Part shown: positions 17,849 to 26,083 of the stretch, piece after piece
Position numbering within the stretch: position 1 is the first letter of the stretch
Layout: each line of letters starts with the position of its first letter
Source: Clostridium yunnanense
GTDB taxonomy: Bacteria > Bacillota > Clostridia > Clostridiales > Clostridiaceae
Direction: 5' to 3'
DNA length: 48,234 nt
NCBI RefSeq assembly: GCF_016595795.1
Contig: NZ_JAENHN010000011.1
Coordinates: 1-48,234, forward strand
The notes under the pieces: model-generated
Told to the model about the DNA's origin: nothing
The model's database searches: none
Seen by the model: only the letters and a program-made list of their open reading frames with translations
Translations under genes and position numbers: made by a program

Positions 17849-17972
17849 GTTAGTAATCCTTTCGTTTCAACAATAAGAGCAGTTAATTTAGATAAGCGAA
17901 CTCAATAAATAATATTTAATAAAAATTAACTTTAGATTATCCTAAATCTTTAAAAAATATCATATTGATTTG

Positions 17973-18067
17973 GATGTACCACTTCGTAATAAAATTTATA
18001 TTTTTAAATTTTCTCACCAAAAGCCGTGAGAGTTTTAAAAATAGATTTCAGTTCGAAGTGGTTCATC
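17973..18067. repeat. 95-nt imperfect inverted repeat (long hairpin element)
   Basis: The left arm 17973-18017 and right arm 18026-18067 pair for about 40 bp with gaps. The outer part ACCACTTCG/CGAAGTGGT and the inner part CTCAC/GTGAG are exact, with loop CAAAAGCC. It lies between the divergent endonuclease IV-like gene and rluB. A similar left-arm start occurs at 10011. It may be a miniature mobile element or a structured RNA. A 63-residue open frame across it is explained by the repeat and has no ribosome binding site. Confidence 0.65.
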
Positions 18068-18221
18068 TTTACATACGATGTATCCTCTCTTATAGATATA
18101 TATTCAGTATATCAAAACCAAATGAAGCCCTGCAAATTATTTTCCAGGAAATGTAAACTAAATAATATTTATTGAAATCCTCTTTGTTATTTATTAGAAT
18201 GGATTATTAGAGGTGATAATT

Positions 18222-18932
18222 ATGGAAGAAAGACTTCAAAAGTTTATGGCTAGATGTGGAGTTGCATCTAGAAGAAAGTGTGAGGAACTTATACTTTCAG
18301 GAATAGTAAGTGTAAATGATATAATTATAAAAGAATTAGGAACAAAAATTGATTGTGATAAAGATATAGTAAAAGTTTCTGGTAAAGAAATAAGACCTGA
18401 GGAGAAAAAGAGATATATCATGCTTAATAAGCCTGAAGGATATATTTCCTCTGTAAAAGACGAACACGATAGATTGACAGTAATTGATTTGATTGGGATA
18501 GAAGAAAGAATATTTCCTATAGGAAGGCTTGATTTTGATAGCTCAGGTCTCTTACTGCTTACTAATGATGGGGAAATATACAACAAGCTTATTCATCCAA
18601 GACAAAAAATAACTAAGACATATGTTGCTATAGTAAATGGAATGTTCTCAAAGGATGATATAAAGAAATTCGAAAATGGTATTGATATAGGTGGTTATAT
18701 AACAGCTGATGCTAAGATAGAAGTTATTGAAATTCAGGAAGATCGTTCAAAGATTAGACTTCAAATTCATGAAGGTAAGAATAGGCAGATAAGAAAAATG
18801 TGTGCAGCTTTAAATCATGAAGTCCTCGAACTAACAAGGGAAAGTATTGGGGAAATAAAACTTGGTACTTTAGAAAAAGGTAATTTTAGAGAACTAACTG
18901 AAACTGAATTAAATTACATAAAATCTCTATAG
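18222..18932 (+). CDS. rluB: 23S rRNA pseudouridine synthase, RluB family
   Basis: 236 aa. The S4 RNA-binding domain occupies about residues 1-60 (ERLQKFMARCGVASRRKCEELI). The catalytic domain carries GRLDFDSSGLLLLTNDG with the catalytic Asp and ends with EGKNRQIRKMCAAL. Family members convert U2605-type positions of 23S rRNA into pseudouridine. The ATG at 18222 has AGAGGTGAT just upstream; the GTG at 18213 is part of that site. Ten bp separate it from the downstream methyltransferase gene, so the two are co-transcribed. Confidence 0.93.
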   Translation: MEERLQKFMARCGVASRRKCEELILSGIVSVNDIIIKELGTKIDCDKDIVKVSGKEIRPEEKKRYIMLNKPEGYISSVKDEHDRLTVIDLIGIEERIFPIGRLDFDSSGLLLLTNDGEIYNKLIHPRQKITKTYVAIVNGMFSKDDIKKFENGIDIGGYITADAKIEVIEIQEDRSKIRLQIHEGKNRQIRKMCAALNHEVLELTRESIGEIKLGTLEKGNFRELTETELNYIKSL

Positions 18933-18942
18933 GAGTGATTGA

Positions 18943-19485
18943 ATGTTTAAGTATGTTGGAGATATAAGCAGCATTACCCACTATATAGTGAGTAATTTTG
19001 TAGATGAAAAGCTTATTGCTATCGATGCAACTTTAGGCAATGGTTATGATTCAGATTTCCTAAGTGATAACTTTAATAAAGTATATTCCTTTGATATTCA
19101 AGAAGAAGCTATAAATAATTACAAATTAAAACAAAGAGAGAATGTAGAGCTTATATTGGATTCTCATGAATACATAGAAAAGTATGTGACAATGCCGGTT
19201 AATTGTATCATGTTTAATCTTGGCTTTTTACCTGGAGGCTCAAAAGAGATTACGACACTTACAGATTCAACACTTAAAAGTTTAGAGGCTTCAATTAATA
19301 TTTTGTCTTCTGGAGGTATAATAACTATTGCTTTATATAACGGACATACAGAAGGAAAAAAAGAAAGTTCAGAAGTAATAAATTTTGCAAGAAATCTTGA
19401 TAAAAAGTTCTTCGGCGTGATGCATCATAAATATCTTAATCGTACTAATTGCCCACCAGAACTAGTTGTTATAGAAAAGAAATAA
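18943..19485 (+). CDS. mnmM: MnmM/YtqB-type tRNA U34 methyltransferase
   Basis: 180 aa class I SAM-dependent methyltransferase of the family formerly called rRNA_methylase (pfam06962). Motifs: DATLGNGYDSDFL (SAM loop), VYSFDIQ, FNLGFLPGGSKEITT and IALYNGHTEGKKE. In Bacillus this family completes the mnm5s2U modification of the tRNA wobble base. GGAGTGATTGA precedes the ATG. It is cotranscribed with rluB, so both act on RNA modification. Confidence 0.85.
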   Translation: MFKYVGDISSITHYIVSNFVDEKLIAIDATLGNGYDSDFLSDNFNKVYSFDIQEEAINNYKLKQRENVELILDSHEYIEKYVTMPVNCIMFNLGFLPGGSKEITTLTDSTLKSLEASINILSSGGIITIALYNGHTEGKKESSEVINFARNLDKKFFGVMHHKYLNRTNCPPELVVIEKK

Positions 19486-19514
19486 GTTTCTATAATATTG
19501 AACATCTTCATATT

Positions 19515-19552
19515 TGATGATAAAATGAAATAAATATTGCATTTTATCATCA
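19515..19552. promoter_or_regulatory. 13-bp perfect inverted repeat before the RpiR regulator
   Basis: TGATGATAAAATG (19515-19527) and CATTTTATCATCA (19540-19552) around a 12-nt loop. There is no T-tract, which argues against a terminator. It lies 25 bp before the regulator start, so an operator or mRNA leader hairpin fits better. Confidence 0.5.
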
Positions 19553-19576
19553 GCAATGGAAGAAGGGATAGCTAGT

Positions 19577-20464
19577 ATGAGTATCAACGATAATCACGAT
19601 TTAATGAGATTAATACAAATAAAATTTCCACGTTTAAGTAAAGGTCAGAAACTGATTGCTGAATACATACTTAAATATTATGATAAAGCAGCTTTTATGA
19701 CTGCTGCAAAATTAGGAGTTAGCGTAGGAGTTAGCGAATCAACAGTTGTTAGATTTGCAAATGAATTAGGCTTCAGTGGCTATCCAAAGCTACAAAAGGC
19801 ACTTCAAGAACTTATAAAGAACAAATTAACTTCAGTTCAAAGACTACAGCTTTCTAATGATTATATAAGTGAAGAAAATGCTCTAAAAGGTGTTTTAAAA
19901 GCTGATATGGAAAATATAAGAGCAACTTTAGAAAAAATAAATCATAAAACCTTTGAAGATGTTGTTCATAATATTTTTACAGCTAAAAGAATTTATATAA
20001 TTGGTCTTAGAAGTTCTTCTGCACTAGCAGAATTCTTAGGGTTCTACTTAAATTTAATATTAGATAATGTTAAAATAATTGGTAATGGTATAAGTGATGT
20101 TTTTGAAGAGATGATTAATATTGGAGATGGTGATTTAGTAATTGGCATAGGTTTTCCAAGGTATGCGGTAAAAACTATAGACGCACTAGAATTTGCACAA
20201 TCAAGAAACGCAAAGGTTGTCGCAATAACAGACAGTTTACTTTCACCACTGGCGTCACAGGCTGATTATACTTTAATCGCACAAAGTAACATGGCTTCTT
20301 TTGTTGATTCTCTTGTAGCACCTTTAAGTATTATAAATGCTTTAATAATAGCTGTAGGAATGAGAGAAAAAGAAAAAATATCCAAAACTTTTGCAGATCT
20401 TGAAAGTCTTTGGAAAGAGTATCATGTATACTCATATAATAAAAGTGGTAATGAATCTAGATAA
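19577..20464 (+). CDS. MurR/RpiR family regulator with SIS domain
   Basis: About 295 aa. The N-terminal RpiR HTH includes LSKGQKLIAEYILKYYDKAAFMTAAKLG and SESTVVRFANELGFSGYPKLQKALQE. The C-terminal SIS domain (about 125-265: IYIIGLRSSSALAEFLGFYLNLI ... VIGIGFPRYAVKTI) binds a phosphosugar, so a sugar phosphate is the probable signal. The ATG at 19577 has AGAAGGGA upstream. No sugar-catabolic gene is adjacent, so the regulon lies elsewhere or is the gene itself through the upstream inverted repeat. Confidence 0.92.
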   Translation: MSINDNHDLMRLIQIKFPRLSKGQKLIAEYILKYYDKAAFMTAAKLGVSVGVSESTVVRFANELGFSGYPKLQKALQELIKNKLTSVQRLQLSNDYISEENALKGVLKADMENIRATLEKINHKTFEDVVHNIFTAKRIYIIGLRSSSALAEFLGFYLNLILDNVKIIGNGISDVFEEMINIGDGDLVIGIGFPRYAVKTIDALEFAQSRNAKVVAITDSLLSPLASQADYTLIAQSNMASFVDSLVAPLSIINALIIAVGMREKEKISKTFADLESLWKEYHVYSYNKSGNESR

Positions 20465-20486
20465 AGAGGCATAAAAGCCTCTTTTT
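20463..20486 (+). terminator. Terminator after the RpiR gene
   Basis: AAAGAGGC (20463-20470) and GCCTCTTT (20477-20484), followed by TT, within 3 bp of the stop codon. Confidence 0.8.
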
Positions 20487-20605
20487 ACTGTAAATAATAA
20501 AATTTTTTAGCTTGCTAAGTTTTCCTCATACACATCCGGAAAGACATAAGCGTAAAAATTATTAATAAAAATAAATTAGCTATTTTTATAGAAGGAGTAA
20601 TACAC

Positions 20606-21829
20606 ATGCATAAGGTTATTGTTATTGGTGCTGGACCAGCGGGAATGATGGCAGCTATCTCTGCTGCTAAAAATAATCAAGTTATTTTATTAGAAGGCAA
20701 TAATAGATTAGGTAAAAAGCTTTTTATTACTGGAAAAGGTAGATGTAATGTTACTAACTCTAAGGACATCAGTGATTTCTTCGATATGATTCCTGGCAAT
20801 CCACATTTTTTGTATAGTTCTTTATATACTTTTACAAATGAAGATACTATGAATTTTTTTCAAAAACTTGGAGTTAAGCTAAAGATTGAAAGAGGAAATA
20901 GAGTGTTTCCTGAATCAGATAAATCCTCAGATATAATAAGTGGCCTTAGCAGGGCGCTGGATGAAGCTAGAGTAAGAGTAATGCTTAATTCTAAGGTTAG
21001 TAAGATACTAACTGAAGGAGACATTATAAAGGCAGTTGTTTTGACTGATGGTAAAGTAATAGAAGGCGATAGTTTTATTATGTGTACTGGTGGTAAATCA
21101 TATCCCCTTACTGGTTCTACAGGAGAAGGGTTTAATTTTGCAAGAAAATTAGGTCATAAGATTATTGATCCAAAACCATCGTTGGTTCCAATAGAGATTA
21201 AAGAAGAATGGGTAAAGGAATTACAAGGACTTTCGCTTAAAAACATTGAATTTACAGTAAGTAATGGTAAAAAGGTTTTATTTAAAGATTTTGGTGAGAT
21301 GATTTTTACACATTTCGGGATATCTGGACCAGTGGTACTTAGTGGTAGCAGATTTGTTAAAAACGATGGTACTACATATACGGCATCTTTGGATTTAAAA
21401 CCAGCCTTAGATGACAAGGAATTGGATTTAAGAATACAGAAAGATTTTCAAAAATATATAAATAAAGATTTTAAAAATTCATTAGTTGATTTATTACCAA
21501 AGAGACTTATAGAAACAATAATTCATTTAAGTGATATATCTGGTGATAAAAAGGTAAATGAAGTGACTAAGGAAGAGCGAAAGAAACTTGTAAATCTTCT
21601 TAAGAATTTCAGTTTTACCGTTAGAGGTCTAAGACCTATTGAAGAGGCTATAGTTACTGCTGGTGGGGTTGATACAAAAGAAATAGATCCATCTACTATG
21701 AAATCAAAGATTATCTCTAATTTATCCTTTGCTGGTGAAGTAATTGATGTTGATGCATTTACTGGTGGATATAATGTTCAAATTGCACTTTCAACAGGCT
21801 ATATAGCTGGAACTCATGTAAATGACTAG
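20606..21829 (+). CDS. HI0933-family FAD-dependent oxidoreductase
   Basis: 407 aa. Dinucleotide-binding GAGPAGMMAAISAAK at the N-terminus, EGNNRLGKKLFITGKGRCNVTN, a TGGKSYPLTGSTGEG segment, TAGGVDTKEIDP and a C-terminal FAGEVIDVDAFTGGYNVQIALSTG are hallmarks of the YhiN/HI0933 flavoproteins, sometimes annotated as aminoacetone oxidase family. The physiological reaction is not established for most members. GAAGGAGTAA precedes the ATG. It lies upstream of cmk, with a separate promoter between them. Confidence 0.9.
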   Translation: MHKVIVIGAGPAGMMAAISAAKNNQVILLEGNNRLGKKLFITGKGRCNVTNSKDISDFFDMIPGNPHFLYSSLYTFTNEDTMNFFQKLGVKLKIERGNRVFPESDKSSDIISGLSRALDEARVRVMLNSKVSKILTEGDIIKAVVLTDGKVIEGDSFIMCTGGKSYPLTGSTGEGFNFARKLGHKIIDPKPSLVPIEIKEEWVKELQGLSLKNIEFTVSNGKKVLFKDFGEMIFTHFGISGPVVLSGSRFVKNDGTTYTASLDLKPALDDKELDLRIQKDFQKYINKDFKNSLVDLLPKRLIETIIHLSDISGDKKVNEVTKEERKKLVNLLKNFSFTVRGLRPIEEAIVTAGGVDTKEIDPSTMKSKIISNLSFAGEVIDVDAFTGGYNVQIALSTGYIAGTHVND

Positions 21830-21883
21830 TTAGAAACGTTTTTTTATATAACAGAAAACATATTTATTGAATTTTATAAAATG

Positions 21884-21892
21884 TGGTATAAT
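21884..21892 (+). promoter_or_regulatory. Extended -10 promoter for cmk-ispH
   Basis: TGGTATAAT matches an extended -10 element (TGnTATAAT), 36 bp before the cmk start, with only a weak -35. Confidence 0.5.
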
Positions 21893-21927
21893 CAGAAGAA
21901 AAACTACATAAAGAGAGGACGATTTAA

Positions 21928-22596
21928 TTGAGATTATCAGTTGCTATTGATGGCCCAGCTGGTGCAGGCAAAAGCACTATTGCTAAAATTGTGGCTAAAA
22001 GATATAACTTAATGTATATAAATACTGGCTCGATGTATAGAGCTGTTACATATAAGGCTTTAGAAAAGGATATACCTCCTGAAAACATAGAGGCTTTATG
22101 CAATTTAATAGACACTATGGAAATGCATTTTGAAAATGATGAATTATATCTCAATGGTATTAATATAAATGATCAGTTGACTATACCTAATATTAGTAAG
22201 AATGTTTCAGCCTACGCATCAATTAGGGAAGTTAGAACTAGACTAGTAACACTTCAAAGAGATATGTCTAGAAAGTATGACGTAATAATGGATGGTAGAG
22301 ATATTGGTACTGTAGTTTTAAAAGATGCTTCTTTTAAATTCTTCTTAACAGCTAGTCCTGAAGAAAGAGCAATTAGGAGATATGAAGAACTAAAATCTAA
22401 AGGACTTGAAGTAGATTATAGTAATATCTTAAAGGATATAATTCAAAGAGATTATTTAGATAGTAATAGAGAAGTTGATCCATTAACTAAGGCAGATGAT
22501 GCATTGGAAGTGGATACTACTGGAATAAATATAGATCAGGTTGTTGACAAAATTTGCGAGTATATAAATAACGGATTAGAAATTAGTATGAGGTAA
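21928..22596 (+). CDS. cmk: Cytidylate kinase
   Basis: 222 aa. It phosphorylates CMP and dCMP with ATP in pyrimidine salvage. The P-loop is IDGPAGAGKSTIAK, with YINTGSMYRAVTYKAL, DGRDIGTVVLKDA and the RDYLDSNREVDPL lid region all present. The start is TTG at 21928, supported by GAGAGGA 8 nt upstream and by the conserved position of RLSVAIDGPAG right after it. Four bp separate it from the IspH-S1 gene, so the two are translationally close. Confidence 0.96.
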   Translation: MRLSVAIDGPAGAGKSTIAKIVAKRYNLMYINTGSMYRAVTYKALEKDIPPENIEALCNLIDTMEMHFENDELYLNGININDQLTIPNISKNVSAYASIREVRTRLVTLQRDMSRKYDVIMDGRDIGTVVLKDASFKFFLTASPEERAIRRYEELKSKGLEVDYSNILKDIIQRDYLDSNREVDPLTKADDALEVDTTGINIDQVVDKICEYINNGLEISMR

Positions 22597-22600
22597 AAAT

Positions 22601-24511
22601 ATGAGGGAAATATTATTAGCTGAAAGCGCTGGATTTTGTTTTGGAGTTAAAAGAGCTGTTGATGAAACTCTAAAAGTTCAAAAGCAATATAATAAGAAAA
22701 TTTTTACGATAGGGCCTTTAATACATAATAATGATGTAGTTAAAATGTTAGAAAATAATAATATTTTTGCTATTAATATAAGTGATATTGATTCCTTAGC
22801 TAATGATGATGTTGTTGTAATACGTTCACATGGCGTTCCCAAAGATCTGGTTGATAAATTAAATGATAAAGGTTTAACTGTAGTAAACGCTACGTGTCCA
22901 TATGTTACTAATATTCAGAAGAAAGTAAATAAATATCATGATGAAGGATACAATATTATCATAGTAGGTGATAAAGATCATCCAGAAGTTGTTGGGATCA
23001 ACGGATGGTGCAATAACGAAGCTATGGTTACAAAAAGTGGTGAATTCAATTATGATCTTCCTAAAAAAATTTGTATAGTTTCTCAAACAACTGAGAAAAA
23101 ATCCAATTGGGATAAGGCATTAAATGTGGTTAATGAAAAAAGTACTGATGTACTTGCATTTAATACCATTTGTTCAGCTACTGATGTAAGACAAAGAAGT
23201 GCTGAAGAAATATCAAAAAAGGTTGATGCAATGATTGTTATTGGCGGAAAAAATAGTTCAAATACAACAAAGTTATTTCAAATATGTAGAAGTAACTGCG
23301 AAAACACTATTCACATAGAAAATATAGAAGATTTGCCTGAAGAACTACTAAACGATAATTCTATCCGCGCCATAGGTGTAACCGCAGGTGCCTCTACACC
23401 TGACTGGATAATTAAGGAGGTTATTGATAAAATGACTATGAATAACAGCGAATATAATGAGCAACTAGAATTGATGGGAAAATCTACAAAGAAGATACAT
23501 GTGGGTGAAATATTAAAAGGCGAAATTTTATCAATAGTTAAAAATGAGCTAATCGTTGCTATTGATGGATATAAAGCTGATGGTGTAATCCCTAATTCAG
23601 AAATTTCAGTTAATGAAGGTGTTAAGTCAAAGCTATCAGAACATTTTAAAGTTGGAGAATTAGTAGATGCTAAAGTCTTAAGGTTACAAAATGAAGAAGG
23701 TTATGTTGTTTTATCAAGAATTGAATTAGAAAAGGAGAAGGCATTTGACGAAACTTTGGAAGCATTCAACAATGGAACTATAGTAACTGTAAAAGTAACT
23801 GAAGTAGTGAACGGTGGAGTTGTTGCAACCTTTAAAGGGCTTAGGGTATTTATTCCAGCATCTCAATTAGATATAAGATATACAGGAGAATTCAATAACT
23901 TTGTTGGTAAAGAGATAGAAGTTAAATTTATTGAAGTTGAAAAGGAAAGATATATCCGAATAGTGGCATCAAGAAGAGTATTATTAGAGCAAGAAAAACA
24001 TCAACGTGAGCAAGATGCTCTAGACTCATTAAATGTAGGAGATATAGTTGATGGTACTGTTAGAAGATTTACTAATTTTGGCGCTTTCGTTGAAGTAAAT
24101 GGTATTGATGGTTTGGTTCATATATCTGAAATTTCTTGGGGAAAAATATATAATCCTTCAGATGTATTAAAAGTTGGTGAAAAAATTAAAGCAAAAGTTA
24201 TAGCTTTAGATGTTGAAAATAAAAAAGTATCTCTTAGCGTTAAAGCATTAGTTCAAGACCCTTGGATGGATATAGAAGAAAAATATCCTGAAGGGAGTAT
24301 AGTTTTAGGTAAGGTAGCTAGGCTTAATGATTTTGGTGCTTTTCTTGAATTAGAACCCGGAGTTGATGGATTAGCACATATATCTAAAATATCCTTCAAT
24401 AAAATTAATCATCCTTCGGAAGTGCTAAAGGTAGGAGAGTTAGTTAAAGCCAGGATAATAAAAGTTGAAAAAGAAAATAAACGTATTGGTCTAAGTATTA
24501 AAGACGTATAG
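22601..24511 (+). CDS. ispH: IspH (HMBPP reductase) fused to four S1 RNA-binding domains
   Basis: 636 aa. Residues 1 to about 285 are 4-hydroxy-3-methylbut-2-enyl diphosphate reductase, the last step of the MEP isoprenoid pathway, with cluster cysteines C13, C99 and C191, plus HPEV-type and SSNTTKL motifs. Residues about 295-636 hold four S1 repeats (near 297-370, 385-450, 470-545 and 560-636), as in ribosomal protein S1 (for example GTVRRFTNFGAFVEVNGIDGLVHISEISW). The reading frame is continuous, so it is a true fusion. The cmk-ispH-S1 order is known in Clostridia; why an Fe-S enzyme is joined to an RNA-binding protein is unclear. Confidence 0.95.
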   Translation: MREILLAESAGFCFGVKRAVDETLKVQKQYNKKIFTIGPLIHNNDVVKMLENNNIFAINISDIDSLANDDVVVIRSHGVPKDLVDKLNDKGLTVVNATCPYVTNIQKKVNKYHDEGYNIIIVGDKDHPEVVGINGWCNNEAMVTKSGEFNYDLPKKICIVSQTTEKKSNWDKALNVVNEKSTDVLAFNTICSATDVRQRSAEEISKKVDAMIVIGGKNSSNTTKLFQICRSNCENTIHIENIEDLPEELLNDNSIRAIGVTAGASTPDWIIKEVIDKMTMNNSEYNEQLELMGKSTKKIHVGEILKGEILSIVKNELIVAIDGYKADGVIPNSEISVNEGVKSKLSEHFKVGELVDAKVLRLQNEEGYVVLSRIELEKEKAFDETLEAFNNGTIVTVKVTEVVNGGVVATFKGLRVFIPASQLDIRYTGEFNNFVGKEIEVKFIEVEKERYIRIVASRRVLLEQEKHQREQDALDSLNVGDIVDGTVRRFTNFGAFVEVNGIDGLVHISEISWGKIYNPSDVLKVGEKIKAKVIALDVENKKVSLSVKALVQDPWMDIEEKYPEGSIVLGKVARLNDFGAFLELEPGVDGLAHISKISFNKINHPSEVLKVGELVKARIIKVEKENKRIGLSIKDV

Positions 24512-24516
24512 CAAGG

Positions 24517-24546
24517 AAAGCAGCAGAAAATTCTGTTGCTTTTTTG
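24517..24546 (+). terminator. Terminator after the IspH-S1 gene
   Basis: AAAGCAGCAGAA (24517-24528) pairs with TTCTGTTGCTTT (24531-24542) with one G-T wobble, followed by further T residues. The last few bases of the hairpin base lie 6 bp after the stop. Confidence 0.8.
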
Positions 24547-24667
24547 TTTTATAAGGAATTTGTTGCATTATATTTTATTATATAAAAAAGTAATCTATTT
24601 TAAGCCAAGGAATAGAAACTGATATAATAAAGATTTAGATAACATATTTCAATATAGTTAGTTGATT

Positions 24668-24705
24668 TATTTACCTAACAATATTAAAATATTATTAGGT
24701 AAATA
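24668..24705 (+). promoter_or_regulatory. Leader hairpin just upstream of the GNAT gene
   Basis: TATTTACCTAA (24668-24678) pairs with TTAGGTAAATA (24695-24705); after one mismatch, six more pairs continue inward. It ends 5 bp before the AAAGGA ribosome binding site and has no T-tract. It may be an operator or an mRNA structure that affects translation. Confidence 0.4.
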
Positions 24706-24724
24706 ATGTAAAGGACATAATGGT

Positions 24725-25588
24725 ATGATTAAAATTAAGAGACTTTGCTTTGATAAAAATATACTAACTGACTTATTTGAAAGCTCAAAAAGCTTTAATT
24801 CCTTTAATAATAGTTTTATTAAATTCTATAAATCTAAGCCTCCAATCATAAGATTGTTTCTTCTAAGGAATATTAGATTTATATATTTAAACAAAAAAGT
24901 TGTGGGTTACTTTTGGTTTGAGCAGATATATGAAAAAACTTATTCGATAAAGGATTTTGTAGTAGATAGAACAGCTGATTTATCAAAATCCTTAGAAGAA
25001 AATACAGTAAAACCTGGTTTCTTCTCTAAGGGTCTCTTTATATATGAGTGCGAAGATAATACCTTAAGTAATATTACATTAAATACACTAGGGTTTAAAA
25101 AATCTGGTGAAACATTACTTATGGAAAAAAACATTGAAAATAAAACTATAGAAGAAGTTCCTAATAATATATCATTTACTTTTATGGTAAATAATAAAGA
25201 TGAGAACTTAAGATGCAACTTACAAAACAATATATTTGAAGATGATAGCAGAATACCATTAACAATAGATGATATATATTATGATCAGTGCCAAGACTAT
25301 TATTTAGATAATGCATCTGTTTTTATAAAAAGTTATGATGAATATGTAGGTTATGGGCAAATAATACTCAATAATGACAGTTATTTTATTGTTAATTTAG
25401 GTATTGTAAAAGAGCAAAGAGGCAAAGGGTTTAGTACACATCTGCTTAATCATTTGATAAATGTTTGCTATGATAGGGGTATTAAAAGTATTTATATTAG
25501 AGTTGATCAACAGAATGAAATAGCTAAAATGCTTTACCTAAATAATGGTTTCAAGTTTGTAAATACGGTAAGCATCTGGGAGCAATAA
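24725..25588 (+). CDS. GNAT family N-acetyltransferase
   Basis: 287 aa. The C-terminal half carries the acetyl-CoA binding region: FIVNLGIVKEQRGKGFSTHLLNHLI (motif A, with the Q/R-x-x-G-x-G/A pattern) and IRVDQQNEIAKMLYLNNGFKFVNT (motif B). The N-terminal 140 residues have weak GNAT-like features (KKVVGYFWFE, TLGFKKSGETLLMEK), so it may be a tandem-GNAT protein with a degenerate first half. AAAGGA lies 9 nt upstream of the ATG. Substrate unknown. Confidence 0.85.
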   Translation: MIKIKRLCFDKNILTDLFESSKSFNSFNNSFIKFYKSKPPIIRLFLLRNIRFIYLNKKVVGYFWFEQIYEKTYSIKDFVVDRTADLSKSLEENTVKPGFFSKGLFIYECEDNTLSNITLNTLGFKKSGETLLMEKNIENKTIEEVPNNISFTFMVNNKDENLRCNLQNNIFEDDSRIPLTIDDIYYDQCQDYYLDNASVFIKSYDEYVGYGQIILNNDSYFIVNLGIVKEQRGKGFSTHLLNHLINVCYDRGIKSIYIRVDQQNEIAKMLYLNNGFKFVNTVSIWEQ

Positions 25589-25622
25589 AGTAGCAACTAC
25601 TACCTTATTGCTCATTTTTTTT
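25580..25622 (+). terminator. Terminator overlapping the end of the GNAT gene
   Basis: The 14-bp arms 25580-25593 and 25600-25613 have one mismatch, loop CAACTA, and are followed by ATTTTTTTT. The left arm begins inside the last codons of the GNAT gene. Confidence 0.85.
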
Positions 25623-25791
25623 AGAATAGGGATTCTGTTGGAACATAGGATGCCTTAGTGTATAATACACTGTCAGTTAAATGACTTCTGTAATATGCTC
25701 TGTCACCTATATTTCTTGAGTCATTTTCTTTGTTTAAGTCTGTTTCCTTAGAGGTGTCATTACTTTCTTGATTTTGCTTTAGATCATACAT
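25621..25791 (-). CDS. Small hydrophilic protein, function unknown
   Basis: 56 aa reading frame from the ATG at 25791, supported by AAGGAGGGA 7 nt upstream on the minus strand. The sequence begins MYDLKQNQESND and is rich in Asn, Asp, Ser, Lys and Glu for the first 30 residues, then has a Tyr-containing end (DRAYYRSHLTD, VLYTKASYVPTESLF). No domain recognised and no signal peptide. The strength of the ribosome binding site, within an unusual hairpin, is the main argument for it being real. Convergent with the GNAT gene. Confidence 0.65.
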   Translation of the reverse strand: MYDLKQNQESNDTSKETDLNKENDSRNIGDRAYYRSHLTDSVLYTKASYVPTESLF

Positions 25792-25793
25792 AA

Positions 25794-25834
25794 AAAATCC
25801 CTCCTTATTTATTATTCCAATAAGAAGGGATTTT
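25794..25834 (-). promoter_or_regulatory. Hairpin burying the ribosome binding site of the small protein
   Basis: On the minus strand the arm 25834-25819 pairs over 16 bp with 25809-25794. The second arm contains the AAGGAGGGA site and runs into TTTTTT directly before the ATG. The one imperfect pair is a G-U wobble in the minus-strand RNA but a C/A mismatch on the plus strand, so the fold favours the minus transcript. It resembles both an intrinsic terminator and a translational lock. Confidence 0.6.
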
Positions 25835-26041
25835 ATTTATTCAACTAAATTTCTTTATAATATTCTTTTAAAAGGTTCCTATGATTCCAATGTTAATTTT
25901 ATTTTTCTTCTTTATGAAATATTTCATAAATATTATGCCTCCATTTTAATATTATTTAATTATTACAATTTGATTATTTATAATTATCGGCTAAAATAGA
26001 AAATGAAGTCAATAAGTTTTAGCGAATTTGTATTATATGAC

Positions 26042-26083
26042 CTAAATTAATTACTTTTTCCACAATATATGTAATTAATTTAG
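26042..26083. promoter_or_regulatory. 13-bp perfect inverted repeat upstream of miaB
   Basis: CTAAATTAATTAC (26042-26054) and GTAATTAATTTAG (26071-26083) with 16 bp between. It lies in the divergent region between the small protein and miaB, about 80 bp before the miaB start. A likely miaB -10 (TATAAT, about 26128) is 45 bp further downstream. Function unknown; the rest of 25835-26165 shows nothing else. Confidence 0.4.

Noticed and set aside
17965-18156. 63-residue frame upstream of rluB
   Set aside because: It crosses the long inverted repeat and lacks a ribosome binding site and protein-like composition.
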